Source: CAZTHM01 sp041946825
GTDB taxonomy: Bacteria; Acidobacteriota; Terriglobia; UBA7540
NCBI GenBank assembly: GCA_041946825.1
Contig: JBHGBD010000002.1
Location: forward strand, 248,001 to 312,000
Direction: 5' to 3'
Length of the DNA: 64,000 nt
The notes below the pieces were generated by a model. The model was not told where the DNA came from. It saw only the letters and a program-made list of their open reading frames with translations, and did no database searches. This document shows positions 17,442 to 25,814 of the stretch, piece after piece. The position numbers and the translations under genes were made by a program. Within the stretch, counting starts at the first letter, position 1; each line of letters opens with the position of its first letter.

Positions 17442-18934
17442 GGGCTCCTGGGAGGCTCCTCGCCCGGGGGCGTTGCCGCAGGCGGCGCCGGTGTAATTCG
17501 TTCCAGGATCATGCCGGTCGAATCGCCGTAGATCGGGCGCCAGCCCGCGTGATTGCGGAGCAAGTACGCTAAGGGAGCGTCCGGGGGAATCAGGACGTAG
17601 CGAATTTGGTATTTGTCCAGAACTTCCAGGGGCTTGACCATGGTTTCCGCGTCCATGTAGTCCTTCAGGATCCCGGCGTACTCGAAGATATCCGTCCGGC
17701 TGTCGATGAAGGTCTTGATTTCGGGGTGGAACCAGATCAAATATCCGCCCCACATATAGCGGTTAAAGACACGCCCTGAGAGCCCGTGCTCCTTGAAGAA
17801 TTTCACAGCGTTTTCGGGAAACCTCTTGACAATGACCTGGTTCAAATCGGCAGCGGAGGGAAATCGGTACATCACAATCAACAAAACGACGCCCACAACC
17901 ACCGCATTGAGCGCCGGCTTATCGACCTCCCGCTGATAGGGAGGCAGAAAGTCCACGATCCGCGCCAGCAAGGGCACCAGGAGAATCGCAGCAAGGAAAA
18001 GAAAGCGAATATGAACGAGACCGGCATAGAGGCCGAAGACCGCAAGAGCCAATTCTTCAAGTTTCCACCGAACGCGGCTGAATAGCGCGGCCGCCAGTAC
18101 CCCCGCGAGCAGGATCAGGACTACCTTCCCGCGCGCGTCGTTGAAATCCACCGAGGCCCATTCGTCCACCACGGCGATGTTGAGCTTCTGCCGGAACATC
18201 AGGTCGAAGGGATAGACAACCAGCCGGTAGGTGAATGGATTGACAAAGAGCGCAACGATGGACGCTGCCATTGTCGCGATCAGCCGTCGCAACTGCGAGG
18301 GCGTCCAGCGCTCCGCTTCCACTCGCCCCCACTGTCCCTCCACCAGACCGCACGCGATGATGATCCCGAAGATGAACAGCCCCAGCAGCCAGGAACCGTG
18401 GGTGTTGATCCACAGGCAGAACATGGGCGGAATCACCCACAGCGGCGCCTGGCCGGTCGTTCGATAGCGCCGCAGCAGCATGAGGAGTATCAAAATGAAG
18501 ATATACCCGTAAAGGATTGTGCGCGGACCGAAGGAGACCTTCATCAGAAGCTCTCCGAAGGCGGTCACGAGGAAGGCGGCCTTGGGATTGCCGCTAGCCC
18601 GGCACGCAAGGTAGTAGACGCCGATGATATTGATGGCGAGAAGCGAGAGGAAGAGCAAGAAAATCCCCACCGGCCCCGCGGCGCGCCACGCCAGCAAGTA
18701 GGGAATCTCCGAGAGCCACTCGTGGTTCAACCAGGGATGGCCGGGGACCGTAAAAGAAAACATGTCGGCTTGAGGAAAGGCGTGGTGCGTCAGCAGGTAA
18801 TCCGCGTTCCTGAGATGCCACCAGATGTCCGAATCCCAGATCGCGCCCTCCGCCAGGGTGGAAAGCCATAGGACAAGGATCGCACCCAGCGCCACATGGA
18901 AGGAGAAAACTGTCCGGATCTTCTCGCGCCACAT
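17438..18934 (-). CDS. Polytopic membrane protein of the glycan block
   Basis: About 498 residues if translation starts at the ATG 18934 (MWREKIRTVFSF), which has GAGG eight bases upstream; a longer frame to 19030 is possible. There are around ten hydrophobic segments. The first loop reads AIWDSDIWWHLRNADYLL, with acidic residues and paired Trp, and is followed by HPWLNHEWLSEIPYLLAW, a pattern seen in uncharacterised bacterial membrane proteins next to glycosyltransferases. The C-terminal soluble part contains KFFKEHGLSGRVFNRYMWGGYLIW. The first gene of the minus-strand run; likely GT-C-like, function not established. Confidence 0.6.
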   Translation of the reverse strand: MWREKIRTVFSFHVALGAILVLWLSTLAEGAIWDSDIWWHLRNADYLLTHHAFPQADMFSFTVPGHPWLNHEWLSEIPYLLAWRAAGPVGIFLLFLSLLAINIIGVYYLACRASGNPKAAFLVTAFGELLMKVSFGPRTILYGYIFILILLMLLRRYRTTGQAPLWVIPPMFCLWINTHGSWLLGLFIFGIIIACGLVEGQWGRVEAERWTPSQLRRLIATMAASIVALFVNPFTYRLVVYPFDLMFRQKLNIAVVDEWASVDFNDARGKVVLILLAGVLAAALFSRVRWKLEELALAVFGLYAGLVHIRFLFLAAILLVPLLARIVDFLPPYQREVDKPALNAVVVGVVLLIVMYRFPSAADLNQVIVKRFPENAVKFFKEHGLSGRVFNRYMWGGYLIWFHPEIKTFIDSRTDIFEYAGILKDYMDAETMVKPLEVLDKYQIRYVLIPPDAPLAYLLRNHAGWRPIYGDSTGMILERITPAPPAATPPGEEPPRSP

Positions 18935-19573
18935 CCCCGCTGACCTCGCCCGGCAAGTGCGGAACCCTCCGCGCGTCGACGTGCGAACTCCCGCGCGGAA
19001 ATCCGCCGCCAAGGCGCTGCCGCTGCACACTATTCCATGAAGCGCGGCATGACAAGAAAAAACTTGAAGGACAGATATTATCTATCGTTTAGAATTAATA
19101 CATAGAATATACAATGAGTATATATGACGCGAAAAACATCTTCACCCGAATATGCAATCTATTGCACTTTTGGTGGCGCCCCGCCCGTCGACTGACCCTC
19201 GGTTCGCCTTTGCAAATCCTCCAAACCGCAGGCGACCCGGGGTCGCTAAGAATCGTTGCGCACTATCAACCATGGATTCAATATGTTGCGGAAATTCAGA
19301 GTCTGGCGGGGGCGAAACTGCCCTGACAAATTGTATCGCCCTCAACGCTGAGTAAGGTCGGCGTCTGGAACCCGGCTTGCCCCTTGGAAGTGGTCCTAAA
19401 GTAACATTGACACTTGGCGGGGGACAGCGGTAAAACCATCTTCGAGACTGAACCTAGGCTTTGGCATTCACGGCGATCAGCCCGCCGCGAATCGGAGGTC
19501 GCGCAGCGCCGCGGCGGAGGGTTTTCGGAAACGCAAATCACCACGAATGCGGTGCGTGAAGCGGTTGCGAACC
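18935..19573. other. Intergenic region with an AT-rich block between divergent operons
   Basis: About 640 bases between the glycan block and the tadE operon. Bases ~19050-19140 are strikingly AT-rich (for example GATATTATC and GAATATACAATGAG), unlike the rest of the window, and may hold promoters for the minus-strand run. A TTGACA at 19407 with TAAAAC 18 bases later is a weaker second promoter candidate for the plus strand. Short frames here lack ribosome sites and I do not call them genes. Confidence 0.4.
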
Positions 19574-19602
19574 TTGACACAACCGATGCCGGGCCCTATC
19601 AT
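19574..19602 (+). promoter_or_regulatory. Sigma70-like promoter of the tadE-tadE-tadG operon
   Basis: A perfect -35 TTGACA (19574-19579) and a -10 TATCAT (19597-19602, five of six) are separated by exactly 17 bases. Transcription would begin near 19609, which rules out the in-frame ATG at 19601 and supports the ATG at 19652 for the first gene. Confidence 0.6.
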
Positions 19603-19651
19603 GAAAGTTAACGGCGTCCCGCTGGTTCGGTCGAGGCTTGGTGGCGGTCAA

Positions 19652-20221
19652 ATGAGGCGAAATCTTTCATTGCGAGCTTGGCGCTCGGAGCGCGGGCAGA
19701 GCCTGATCGAAACCGCCCTGATCCTCCCCATCCTGCTGCTTCTAACCTTTAACGCCATAAATTTCGGGTACTTCTTTTTTGTGGCGGTTAATTTGACTTC
19801 AGCGCCGCGGAGTGGTGTCCAGTACGCCATCCTCGGGTTTCAGACCCCACAATCTCTCGATTTGCCGCCACCAGGGCCGGCCACCAGCACGACCTCGATC
19901 AGCTTTGTGACTTACGAGGACATGCGCGGCGTGCTGACAGGATCGTCCAGCGCGACGGTTCAAGTTTGTAGCTCGAAGGTCGGGCCGGTGGGTGTGGGTG
20001 GGACTACCGCGTGCGTCAAATACCCTTCCGGGTCTCCGTCCTACACGCCGGCGCCGGACCCGGAGGCCCCGCTGTTCCGACTGGCGCGCGTGGACGTCGT
20101 TTACCAGCTTACGCCGATTATCCCTTCGTTTGTGTTGCCGACCCCAGCGGGGCCCATAAGCCTGGCCCTGCTGCCGACCTTGAACATGCATCGTCAAGTT
20201 TCCATGAGGGAGATGAATTGA
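19652..20221 (+). CDS. TadE-like pseudopilin of the Tad system
   Basis: TadE-family minor pilin of 189 residues. A basic N-terminus precedes a prepilin-like site ERG|QSLIETALILPILLLLTF with Glu5 of the mature form, then a hydrophobic helix and a variable ectodomain of about 140 residues containing two cysteines (VCSSKVG and TTACVKY) that may form a disulphide. Processing by CpaA is expected. It is 12 kb away from, and on the opposite strand to, the main Tad operon. The start follows from the promoter at 19574 and a weak GGTGG site. Confidence 0.82.
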   Translation: MRRNLSLRAWRSERGQSLIETALILPILLLLTFNAINFGYFFFVAVNLTSAPRSGVQYAILGFQTPQSLDLPPPGPATSTTSISFVTYEDMRGVLTGSSSATVQVCSSKVGPVGVGGTTACVKYPSGSPSYTPAPDPEAPLFRLARVDVVYQLTPIIPSFVLPTPAGPISLALLPTLNMHRQVSMREMN

Positions 20222-20228
20222 GGCGAAC

Positions 20229-20726
20229 ATGAGGGGCCTTTCAGCAACAGTACGGGCGCGAATGACGGGCATTCGGCGCAGGCGATTGGGACGGGGCGAT
20301 CGGGGCGCCGTGCAAATTGAGTTCATCCTCTCCTTCCTGGTGGTCATGTTTCTGATCTTCGGGATGTGGGAATTGATCATGATCGTGCACACGATGAATG
20401 TGCTGTCGGACGCAGCCAAAGAGGGCGTGCGCTACGCTATCGTGCACGGCGGGAGCGGAAACACCCAGTGCAGCGGTCCCAACCCCCCGCCTGAGTGCAC
20501 CACTCCCGATCCCACGGGGGCAAATGTGGAAGCCGTGGTGAGGGACTATGCCAGATTCACCATGCACAACACTTCAGCCATGAGCGTTGCCGTGACCTAT
20601 CCGGATGGCAACAACACTCCTCCCAGCCGCGTTCGCGTCGAGGTCGCCTACACTTTCATTCCTTACACGGCGCTGAATCTCCGACCGACGCTTCGGGCGG
20701 CGGCCGAAGGGCGAATCGTTTTCTAA
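20229..20726 (+). CDS. Second TadE/TadF-like pseudopilin
   Basis: Protein of 165 residues with a basic N-terminus, the prepilin-like motif DRG|AVQIEFILSFLVVMFLIF (Glu5 present) and the typical following segment MNVLSDAAKEGVRYAIVHGG. The ectodomain has two cysteines in TQCSGPNPPPECTTPDP. It starts 8 bp after the first tadE-like gene with GAGG upstream of the ATG, so both are on one transcript. TadE and TadF are similar and I cannot decide between them. Confidence 0.82.
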   Translation: MRGLSATVRARMTGIRRRRLGRGDRGAVQIEFILSFLVVMFLIFGMWELIMIVHTMNVLSDAAKEGVRYAIVHGGSGNTQCSGPNPPPECTTPDPTGANVEAVVRDYARFTMHNTSAMSVAVTYPDGNNTPPSRVRVEVAYTFIPYTALNLRPTLRAAAEGRIVF

Positions 20727-20810
20727 GTGACTTGCGCGGCGCTCGACGAGCGCCTGACGACGGGCGAGACAGGTCTCCGACCACGGCCAGAACATGCAGC
20801 GGGTGCAACG

Positions 20811-22673
20811 ATGAAAAGGCGGGTTGAAACACGGCATTGGACGCGCCGCGACGACGGCCAGATCACCATTTTCGTGGTTATCGCCATGGCGATATTTCTT
20901 CTGGGATTCATCGGCTTTGCCGTGGACATGACCAATTTGTGGTTCCACCGCCAAATGGCCCAGGGCGCCGCCGATGCCGCCTGCCAAGCGGGGATTATGA
21001 ACGTCCTCGTTCCCACGGCCACGCGCGGCTTCACTCCCCCTACAGCGTTTGACTGCTCAGCGACTGCCCCGAATGCCTCCTCCGGGCCCACTCCTTGCCG
21101 GTACGCCGCCTTGAATGGTTACCCCGGCGGCGGTTTGGTGGCCAACACACCATCGAACTCGGTGGCAGTGAGCTTCCCCACCACCGTGCCGACGGGCGTT
21201 GATCCCGGCAACTTGCCGCCCACCAACCTCGCGCCGGTCAATTTTCTGCGTGTGGACATTATGGACCGCGTGAAACTGACCTTCGCCACGTTGATTCCCC
21301 CCTTCCGAAGCACCCAGGACGTTCACGCCCAGGCTATCTGCGGGTTGACCCTTTCCAAGGCGCCCATCCCCCTCATCGTGTTAAACCCGACCTGCACGCA
21401 CGCCTTCGAGGTGGCTTCCAGCGCAACCTTGAAGATCGTTGGAGGGCCCACAAGAAGCGTACAGGTTAATTCCGCCAACCAAACCTGCGCGGCGGCAACA
21501 GCACCCTCCGGGTGCTCCAGTAACGCCATTATCGACCTGAGCGAAGGCGGACCTAATTTCACGGGCAGCAGTTTTGGAGTCTTCGGGTCCCCGGGAGCGG
21601 CGCCACCCAACTTCAATGGTGGAACCACCGGGAGTTGGGGGAATGCTTCTCCTATTGCCGATCCCTTCGCGCAAACCCTGCCGCCCACCCCACCTGGGCC
21701 AGCCCTAGCTAATCTCAACATCGACACTGGCGGTGTCCCTGGTGGCTACACGCCCAGCTGTCCCACGCCGGGGTTTGCTCCCTGCCGCGTCCCTTACCGC
21801 GCATGGGGCTGCCCGGACACCGCCGGCTGCTGGCAATACACGCCAGGACTGTACACGCAGCCGATTGTCGTCAAAAATTCAACGGCTATTTTCGACCCTG
21901 GGATCTACTACATAAAGCCAACCACTTATACAAACGCAAACGACGGACTTTCGGCCAATTACAAGGGCACTCCTGGCAACGGGTGTGTACCCAATCAATC
22001 CGGCCAGTTTACGGCGGACTTTGCGGTCTTGAGTAATGGTGTTGTCCGACCAAGCAAGGTCACAGGCAACGGCGAGGGGACTATGTTTTACCTATCCGGT
22101 CCCGGCACCGGTGGGACTCCGTACGGCTCAGTAGCTTGGGTCGGAAACGCCGGGAACCCAGGGGGGAGAACTGTTGACCCTTATGACACCTCCATCATAA
22201 CTTGTCCAGGTGGAACTCCACCCGACCCTCGGGTAAATGTGCCGGCGTTTGTCAATGGAAACGTCCTGCTTGGTCAATGCACAAGTGGCGGGAATTACCT
22301 CGGGGCCGGAAGCACCGACACACCAGGTCCCGTGCGGGGGCTCCTATTCTTTCAGGACCGCGACAACGGTTCGAACCAGACGTATTTGAAAGGACAGCCA
22401 AGTCTGCAGGGCAGCGGCGCCATGCTTCTTTCGGGGAGCTTGTACTTCCACAACTGCGCCTCCCCAGACGGACCCGGCCTTGGTACAAACTGTGGGAACC
22501 CCACGGTAGGGTACAATGCCTACTTCCAGCTTCAAGGAACACCCGGTTCCGGAACTTTTGTGCTGGGAAATATCACCACGGACGAATTGGTGGAATCCGG
22601 CAACGGCAGCGTCGCCATGCAGCTTGACCCGAATCGCGTCTATTTCATTTTGAAGGCCACGTTGATGCGGTAG
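20811..22673 (+). CDS. TadG-like pilus protein with large ectodomain
   Basis: Protein of 620 residues from the ATG at 20811; an 84-base upstream extension to a GTG is less likely. The N-terminus DDGQITIFVVIAMAIFLLGF is a TadG-type membrane anchor (no Glu5), followed by AVDMTNLWFHRQMAQGAADAACQAG, the family signature. The rest, about 560 residues, is rich in Gly, Asn, Pro, Thr and Cys, with no von Willebrand A domain that I can recognise. The cysteine content suggests disulphides or a secreted fold. A surface or adhesive role is plausible but not shown. Confidence 0.72.
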   Translation: MKRRVETRHWTRRDDGQITIFVVIAMAIFLLGFIGFAVDMTNLWFHRQMAQGAADAACQAGIMNVLVPTATRGFTPPTAFDCSATAPNASSGPTPCRYAALNGYPGGGLVANTPSNSVAVSFPTTVPTGVDPGNLPPTNLAPVNFLRVDIMDRVKLTFATLIPPFRSTQDVHAQAICGLTLSKAPIPLIVLNPTCTHAFEVASSATLKIVGGPTRSVQVNSANQTCAAATAPSGCSSNAIIDLSEGGPNFTGSSFGVFGSPGAAPPNFNGGTTGSWGNASPIADPFAQTLPPTPPGPALANLNIDTGGVPGGYTPSCPTPGFAPCRVPYRAWGCPDTAGCWQYTPGLYTQPIVVKNSTAIFDPGIYYIKPTTYTNANDGLSANYKGTPGNGCVPNQSGQFTADFAVLSNGVVRPSKVTGNGEGTMFYLSGPGTGGTPYGSVAWVGNAGNPGGRTVDPYDTSIITCPGGTPPDPRVNVPAFVNGNVLLGQCTSGGNYLGAGSTDTPGPVRGLLFFQDRDNGSNQTYLKGQPSLQGSGAMLLSGSLYFHNCASPDGPGLGTNCGNPTVGYNAYFQLQGTPGSGTFVLGNITTDELVESGNGSVAMQLDPNRVYFILKATLMR

Positions 22674-22750
22674 GCCTGTTGCTGCGGCGATCGGAGCCTG
22701 CCCTGACGCAGGAAGGGATCGCAGGCTTTGGCTCTAACAGCGGGCCGACC

Positions 22751-22767
22751 GGCGATCACTGATCGCC
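22751..22767. repeat. Perfect palindrome GGCGATCACTGATCGCC
   Basis: Eight-base arms GGCGATCA and TGATCGCC flank a single C. The palindrome sits in the 132-bp gap between the tadG-like gene and the TonB-like gene. Just before it, AGCCTGC (22688-22694) and GCAGGCT can also pair. There is no T-run, so it looks more like a dispersed palindromic element than a terminator. Confidence 0.45.
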
Positions 22768-22805
22768 GCCACAGATAGCAAGCGCCAGGGAAGCGAGATG
22801 ATGAA

Positions 22806-24800
22806 TTGCCAGACAGCGGGTTCCCGTCACTCCTGAACTCGACTCGACCCAAGGGCCGCTCCTCCTCCACTGACTTCTTCGCGAACCTCAAGGTTGTTCT
22901 GGGCCTGGGCGGGCGGATGCACCTGCCGAAGGGTATTGTCCCTCTTCAGGCGAATCTCACCGAGGTATCCCAGGGCGCCTCGCCCGGCCGCGGGCTGATG
23001 TACTCGATTCTGATCCACGAGGCCGCGATCTTCGCGATTCTTCTGGCCCCCACGCGCTTCCGGTCGGAGAGGAAGTTCTACGAAGTCGAGCGCTGGATTC
23101 GCGCCGACACACATTTAACCTACATGCTGCCCAAAATCGGCGGCGGCCATGAAGGCGGAGGTCGTCCCGGCGGAAAGTCCGGCGGCGGATCGCCGTCGAA
23201 GGGTGGAGGCGAGTCCGCAGCCCCGCGCAAGGGCGGGCTGGTTTATCCCGGTCCGCAGCCGATTGTCTCGAATCCGCCCAATCCGACCAATCGCATTCAG
23301 ACCATTCTTCAGCCCGATCTGCCCAAGCCGCCGGAGCTGAAGGTCCCGCTGCCGCTGCCCAATGTCGTGATGGTCAAGCGCGGCGCGCCGGCGCCGCCAC
23401 CACTGGTTCCGAAAGTGAACCTGGCGGCGTTGCCCCAGAACAAGCTGCCCGAAGCGCCGAAGATTCGCGCCGACCTGCGCACGCCGCAATTGCCCTACTC
23501 GCAGCCCATGTACCACATGGCGCCGCCGCCGGAAGCTCCCAAGCTGGCGTTGCCGCCGCCCACACCCGAGCCGCGCCGAGTTGACTTGCCATTCGTACCC
23601 AAAGTTCCGAACCTCCCCACCGAGGCCGCGCGCGCCGCTGCGCCTCAGCCCGCAGCTCCAGACCTTACGCTGCCTTCGGGAGCGGGAGGGAACGATGACC
23701 GCACCCTGCTGGCTTTGAGCCCGGCCCCGGCGCCTCCGGGAGCGCCCCTGGACGTCCCGGCAGGCGAAGCGCGAGGACAGTTCGCCATCGGCCCGGAGCC
23801 CAACTTGCGAGGCGATCCGGCTCATCCCGGCCCCGGCACGAGTTCCGGAACGGATACGGGGGCGGCAACTTCGGGGACCGGCACGGGCGCCGGCGGGAAC
23901 GGCTCGGGCGGCTCCGGCTCGGGAACCGGCAGTGGCGTCGGCGGCGGTGGCGGCGGGACTGGAACCGGTACCGGCAGCGGTACTGGGAGCGGCATCGGGC
24001 CGGGTTCGGGAACAGGATCGGGGACCGGCTCGGGCACAGGCTCCGGGAGCGGAATCAACGGCACCGGTGGCGGTGGAACGGGCTCAGGAACGGGCACGGG
24101 CTCCGGCAGCGGCCCAGGACGCGGTCACGGCGCTGGCGAAGGCCTGGGTACCGGAAGCGGGTCGGGATCGGGTTCCGGTGGCGGGCCGTTCACCGGGATT
24201 TCCATTGCCGGAGGAAGCGGGACGACCGGCGCCGCGAAAGGAACCTCGTCAACCCACTCCGTCCAAACCGGGCCGCCGCCCTCCTACGGCATGACCATCG
24301 TTGCTACGGCGGCGAGCGGGGGCGGACTGCGCGACTACGGCGTCTTCCGCAACGAGTCGGTCTTCACCGTCTACATCCCCATGACCCATTCGCCCGAGCC
24401 GGCGCCTTCCTGGACGCTGCAATACGCCTTGCTGCGACGGCCGGCGGGCAATGGCTCGACGATTACGCTCGGAAGCAACAACTCGACCGTCTCCATGCAG
24501 GAACACGTCACCCCGCCGTTCCCGATCGATAAGGAGAGCCCGCAGTTCCCCGAAGAGATCGTGGCGCGGAATGTGGCGCGCATGATGGTGGTCTACGCGG
24601 AGATCACCGACCAGGGAAAGATCGCCAACCCGCGGATCATCCAGAGCCCCAACCCGCTGCTCAACCAGACGCTGCTCGAAAGCTTGAAGAAATGGACCTT
24701 CCGCGCGGCGGAGCTGGATGGCCAGCCGGTGGCCGTCAAGGCGCTAATCGGATTCCCGTTGTCCCTCCCCCACAGCGGCGGCGCGCCCGCCAACCCTTAA
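22806..24800 (+). CDS. TonB-like protein with Pro-rich and very long Gly/Ser/Thr linker
   Basis: A hydrophobic segment near residues 66-80 (MYSILIHEAAIFAILLAP) would anchor it in the inner membrane. A Pro-rich spacer (~130-300) follows, then a low-complexity linker of about 125 residues (~340-465) of repeated Gly-Thr-Gly-Ser, and finally a TonB-type C-terminal domain (~585-655: ARMMVVYAEITDQGKIANPRI, ESLKKWTFRAAELDGQPV). TonB proteins transmit energy to outer-membrane receptors, but the linker here is unlike the usual Pro-Lys spacer. The frame opens at a TTG (22806); ATG 22917 is an alternative. It directly follows the tadG-like gene. Confidence 0.75.
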   Translation: MPDSGFPSLLNSTRPKGRSSSTDFFANLKVVLGLGGRMHLPKGIVPLQANLTEVSQGASPGRGLMYSILIHEAAIFAILLAPTRFRSERKFYEVERWIRADTHLTYMLPKIGGGHEGGGRPGGKSGGGSPSKGGGESAAPRKGGLVYPGPQPIVSNPPNPTNRIQTILQPDLPKPPELKVPLPLPNVVMVKRGAPAPPPLVPKVNLAALPQNKLPEAPKIRADLRTPQLPYSQPMYHMAPPPEAPKLALPPPTPEPRRVDLPFVPKVPNLPTEAARAAAPQPAAPDLTLPSGAGGNDDRTLLALSPAPAPPGAPLDVPAGEARGQFAIGPEPNLRGDPAHPGPGTSSGTDTGAATSGTGTGAGGNGSGGSGSGTGSGVGGGGGGTGTGTGSGTGSGIGPGSGTGSGTGSGTGSGSGINGTGGGGTGSGTGTGSGSGPGRGHGAGEGLGTGSGSGSGSGGGPFTGISIAGGSGTTGAAKGTSSTHSVQTGPPPSYGMTIVATAASGGGLRDYGVFRNESVFTVYIPMTHSPEPAPSWTLQYALLRRPAGNGSTITLGSNNSTVSMQEHVTPPFPIDKESPQFPEEIVARNVARMMVVYAEITDQGKIANPRIIQSPNPLLNQTLLESLKKWTFRAAELDGQPVAVKALIGFPLSLPHSGGAPANP

Positions 24801-24850
24801 AGCCCGCCGCGTTTCCTTTTTGCCCCGGATCTGTAGCGTGAATGGAGACA

Positions 24851-24888
24851 TGTCATCCTGAGCCCGCCGCGGTGGGCTTAGAATGGCA
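24851..24888. repeat. Short MITE-like foldback (TGTCATCCTGAG family)
   Basis: Begins TGTCATCCTGAGCCC and ends GGGCTTAGAATGGCA, which are imperfect inverted copies of each other around GCCGCGG. The left end matches that of a longer element at 47139-47220, so these appear to be members of one dispersed family. Confidence 0.5.
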
Positions 24889-25071
24889 GTGGATTTGGGG
24901 ACTTTTTGTCTCTTGACAATTCTAGGCAAATATAGTAGGCTCAACTTTGGCGCTGGAGAGAGGCTAGACGTTGGATAGTGGAAACTGGAAATGGGATATT
25001 GGGAATCCGGAATTGGTTACTCACTGGCAGGGTCGCGGAAGTACGAAAAATAAAGTTACTTCAAAAAACCC

Positions 25072-25194
25072 GGAACGACGCCGGAATGTCATTGAAAACA
25101 AAGGATCGGCGTCCAAAAGTCCTGGAACGACGCCGGAATCTTGTAGAAAACAAAGGGATTTATTCAGAAAGCCGGAATATCATAGAAAACGAGG
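25072..25194. repeat. Degenerate tandem repeat, three copies
   Basis: A 33-base unit beginning GGAACGACGCCGGAAT and ending GAAAACAAAGG occurs at 25072-25104 and 25124-25156 (52-base period). A shorter third copy, from GCCGGAAT to GAAAACGAGG, lies at 25171-25194. Conserved blocks are separated by less conserved bases. It lies 220-340 bases upstream of the STAS gene. Confidence 0.6.
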
Positions 25195-25412
25195 CGGTTA
25201 AGTCCGTTCTGCGGCGCTGTTTGCGGCCAGAATTGCGCGGAGAACGTCAAGCTCGCAGCACATTTCGCGGCCGGAGGACGCCATTCTGTCCGACCTTGCT
25301 TCCAGCGCAGTTAATACCCAGACCCGCCAGTTGTCACTCGCTGCTCTCTGGTGTAAGTTTGGGGCGCTCGGCCGCGCTTCAGCCGAAGCGAAACCGATCA
25401 GGGGATTTTGCC

Positions 25413-25775
25413 ATGGCTTTTGAAAGCACTCACTCCAAAGTTGATTCCATCATACTCTTGAGCTTGAAAGGATCGATCGTGGCAGGCGGGGACTCGGAGA
25501 AGCTGAGCAGCCTGGTGGGGGAGTTCCTGGAGGCGGGCGAATGCCACATCATTCTGGACCTCGCACAGGTGAACTTTATCGATTCGACGGGAATCGGGGC
25601 GCTGATTCGCGTCCACAGTTCGGCGATGCGCAAGGGAGCAACGGTGAAATTGCTGCGCCTGACCAAGCGCGTTTACGATGTGCTCCAGATCACGCGGCTG
25701 AGTTCGGTCTTCGAAATGTACGACGACTTGGAAAAAGCCAAAGCGTCGTTTGGCGCGGCGTCACCAGGCGCTTGA
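25413..25775 (+). CDS. STAS-domain anti-sigma factor antagonist
   Basis: Single STAS domain of 120 residues. Strand-helix order is typical, and the signature VNFIDSTGIGALIRVHS includes the serine (DSTG) that is phosphorylated in SpoIIAA/RsbV proteins. Such proteins release an anti-sigma factor when dephosphorylated. The ATG at 25413 was chosen because the conserved domain starts right after it; the longer frame has no conserved content. The cognate kinase/anti-sigma factor is not in the window. It precedes two PilZ-like genes. Confidence 0.85.
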   Translation: MAFESTHSKVDSIILLSLKGSIVAGGDSEKLSSLVGEFLEAGECHIILDLAQVNFIDSTGIGALIRVHSSAMRKGATVKLLRLTKRVYDVLQITRLSSVFEMYDDLEKAKASFGAASPGA

Positions 25776-25814
25776 TGGCGCTCGCGCGCATGGCGCGGGG
25801 TAAGAGAGCGTAAC

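Larger units (their letters stand above)
24801..25412. other. Intergenic region with dispersed and tandem repeats
   Basis: A 612-base gap upstream of the STAS gene. It contains a MITE-like foldback (24851-24888) and a degenerate tandem repeat (25072-25194), both listed separately. TTGTCA (25331-25336) and TAAGTT (25354-25359), 17 bases apart, form a possible promoter for the STAS gene. A frame reading through from 24978 has no coding character. Confidence 0.4.

Noticed and set aside
15945..17753. 602-residue version of the first GT-C-like paralogue
   Set aside because: The extra 104 residues lie inside the upstream gene, lack conservation with the paralogues, and an ATGA overlap gives a better start.
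19114..19326. 70-codon frame in the AT-rich intergenic region
   Set aside because: No ribosome site, no recognisable domain, and composition changes abruptly within the frame.
23826..24190. Mycobacterial PGRS-type or surface-repeat protein based on the Gly-rich run
   Set aside because: The run is a linker between a membrane anchor and a TonB C-terminal domain.
24913..24938. TTGACA followed by TATAGT as a promoter
   Set aside because: Both boxes are present, but only 12 bases separate them, too short for sigma70; no operator pair precedes it.
24851..25194. CRISPR array
   Set aside because: Only two to three degenerate units, spacing unequal, no cas genes.
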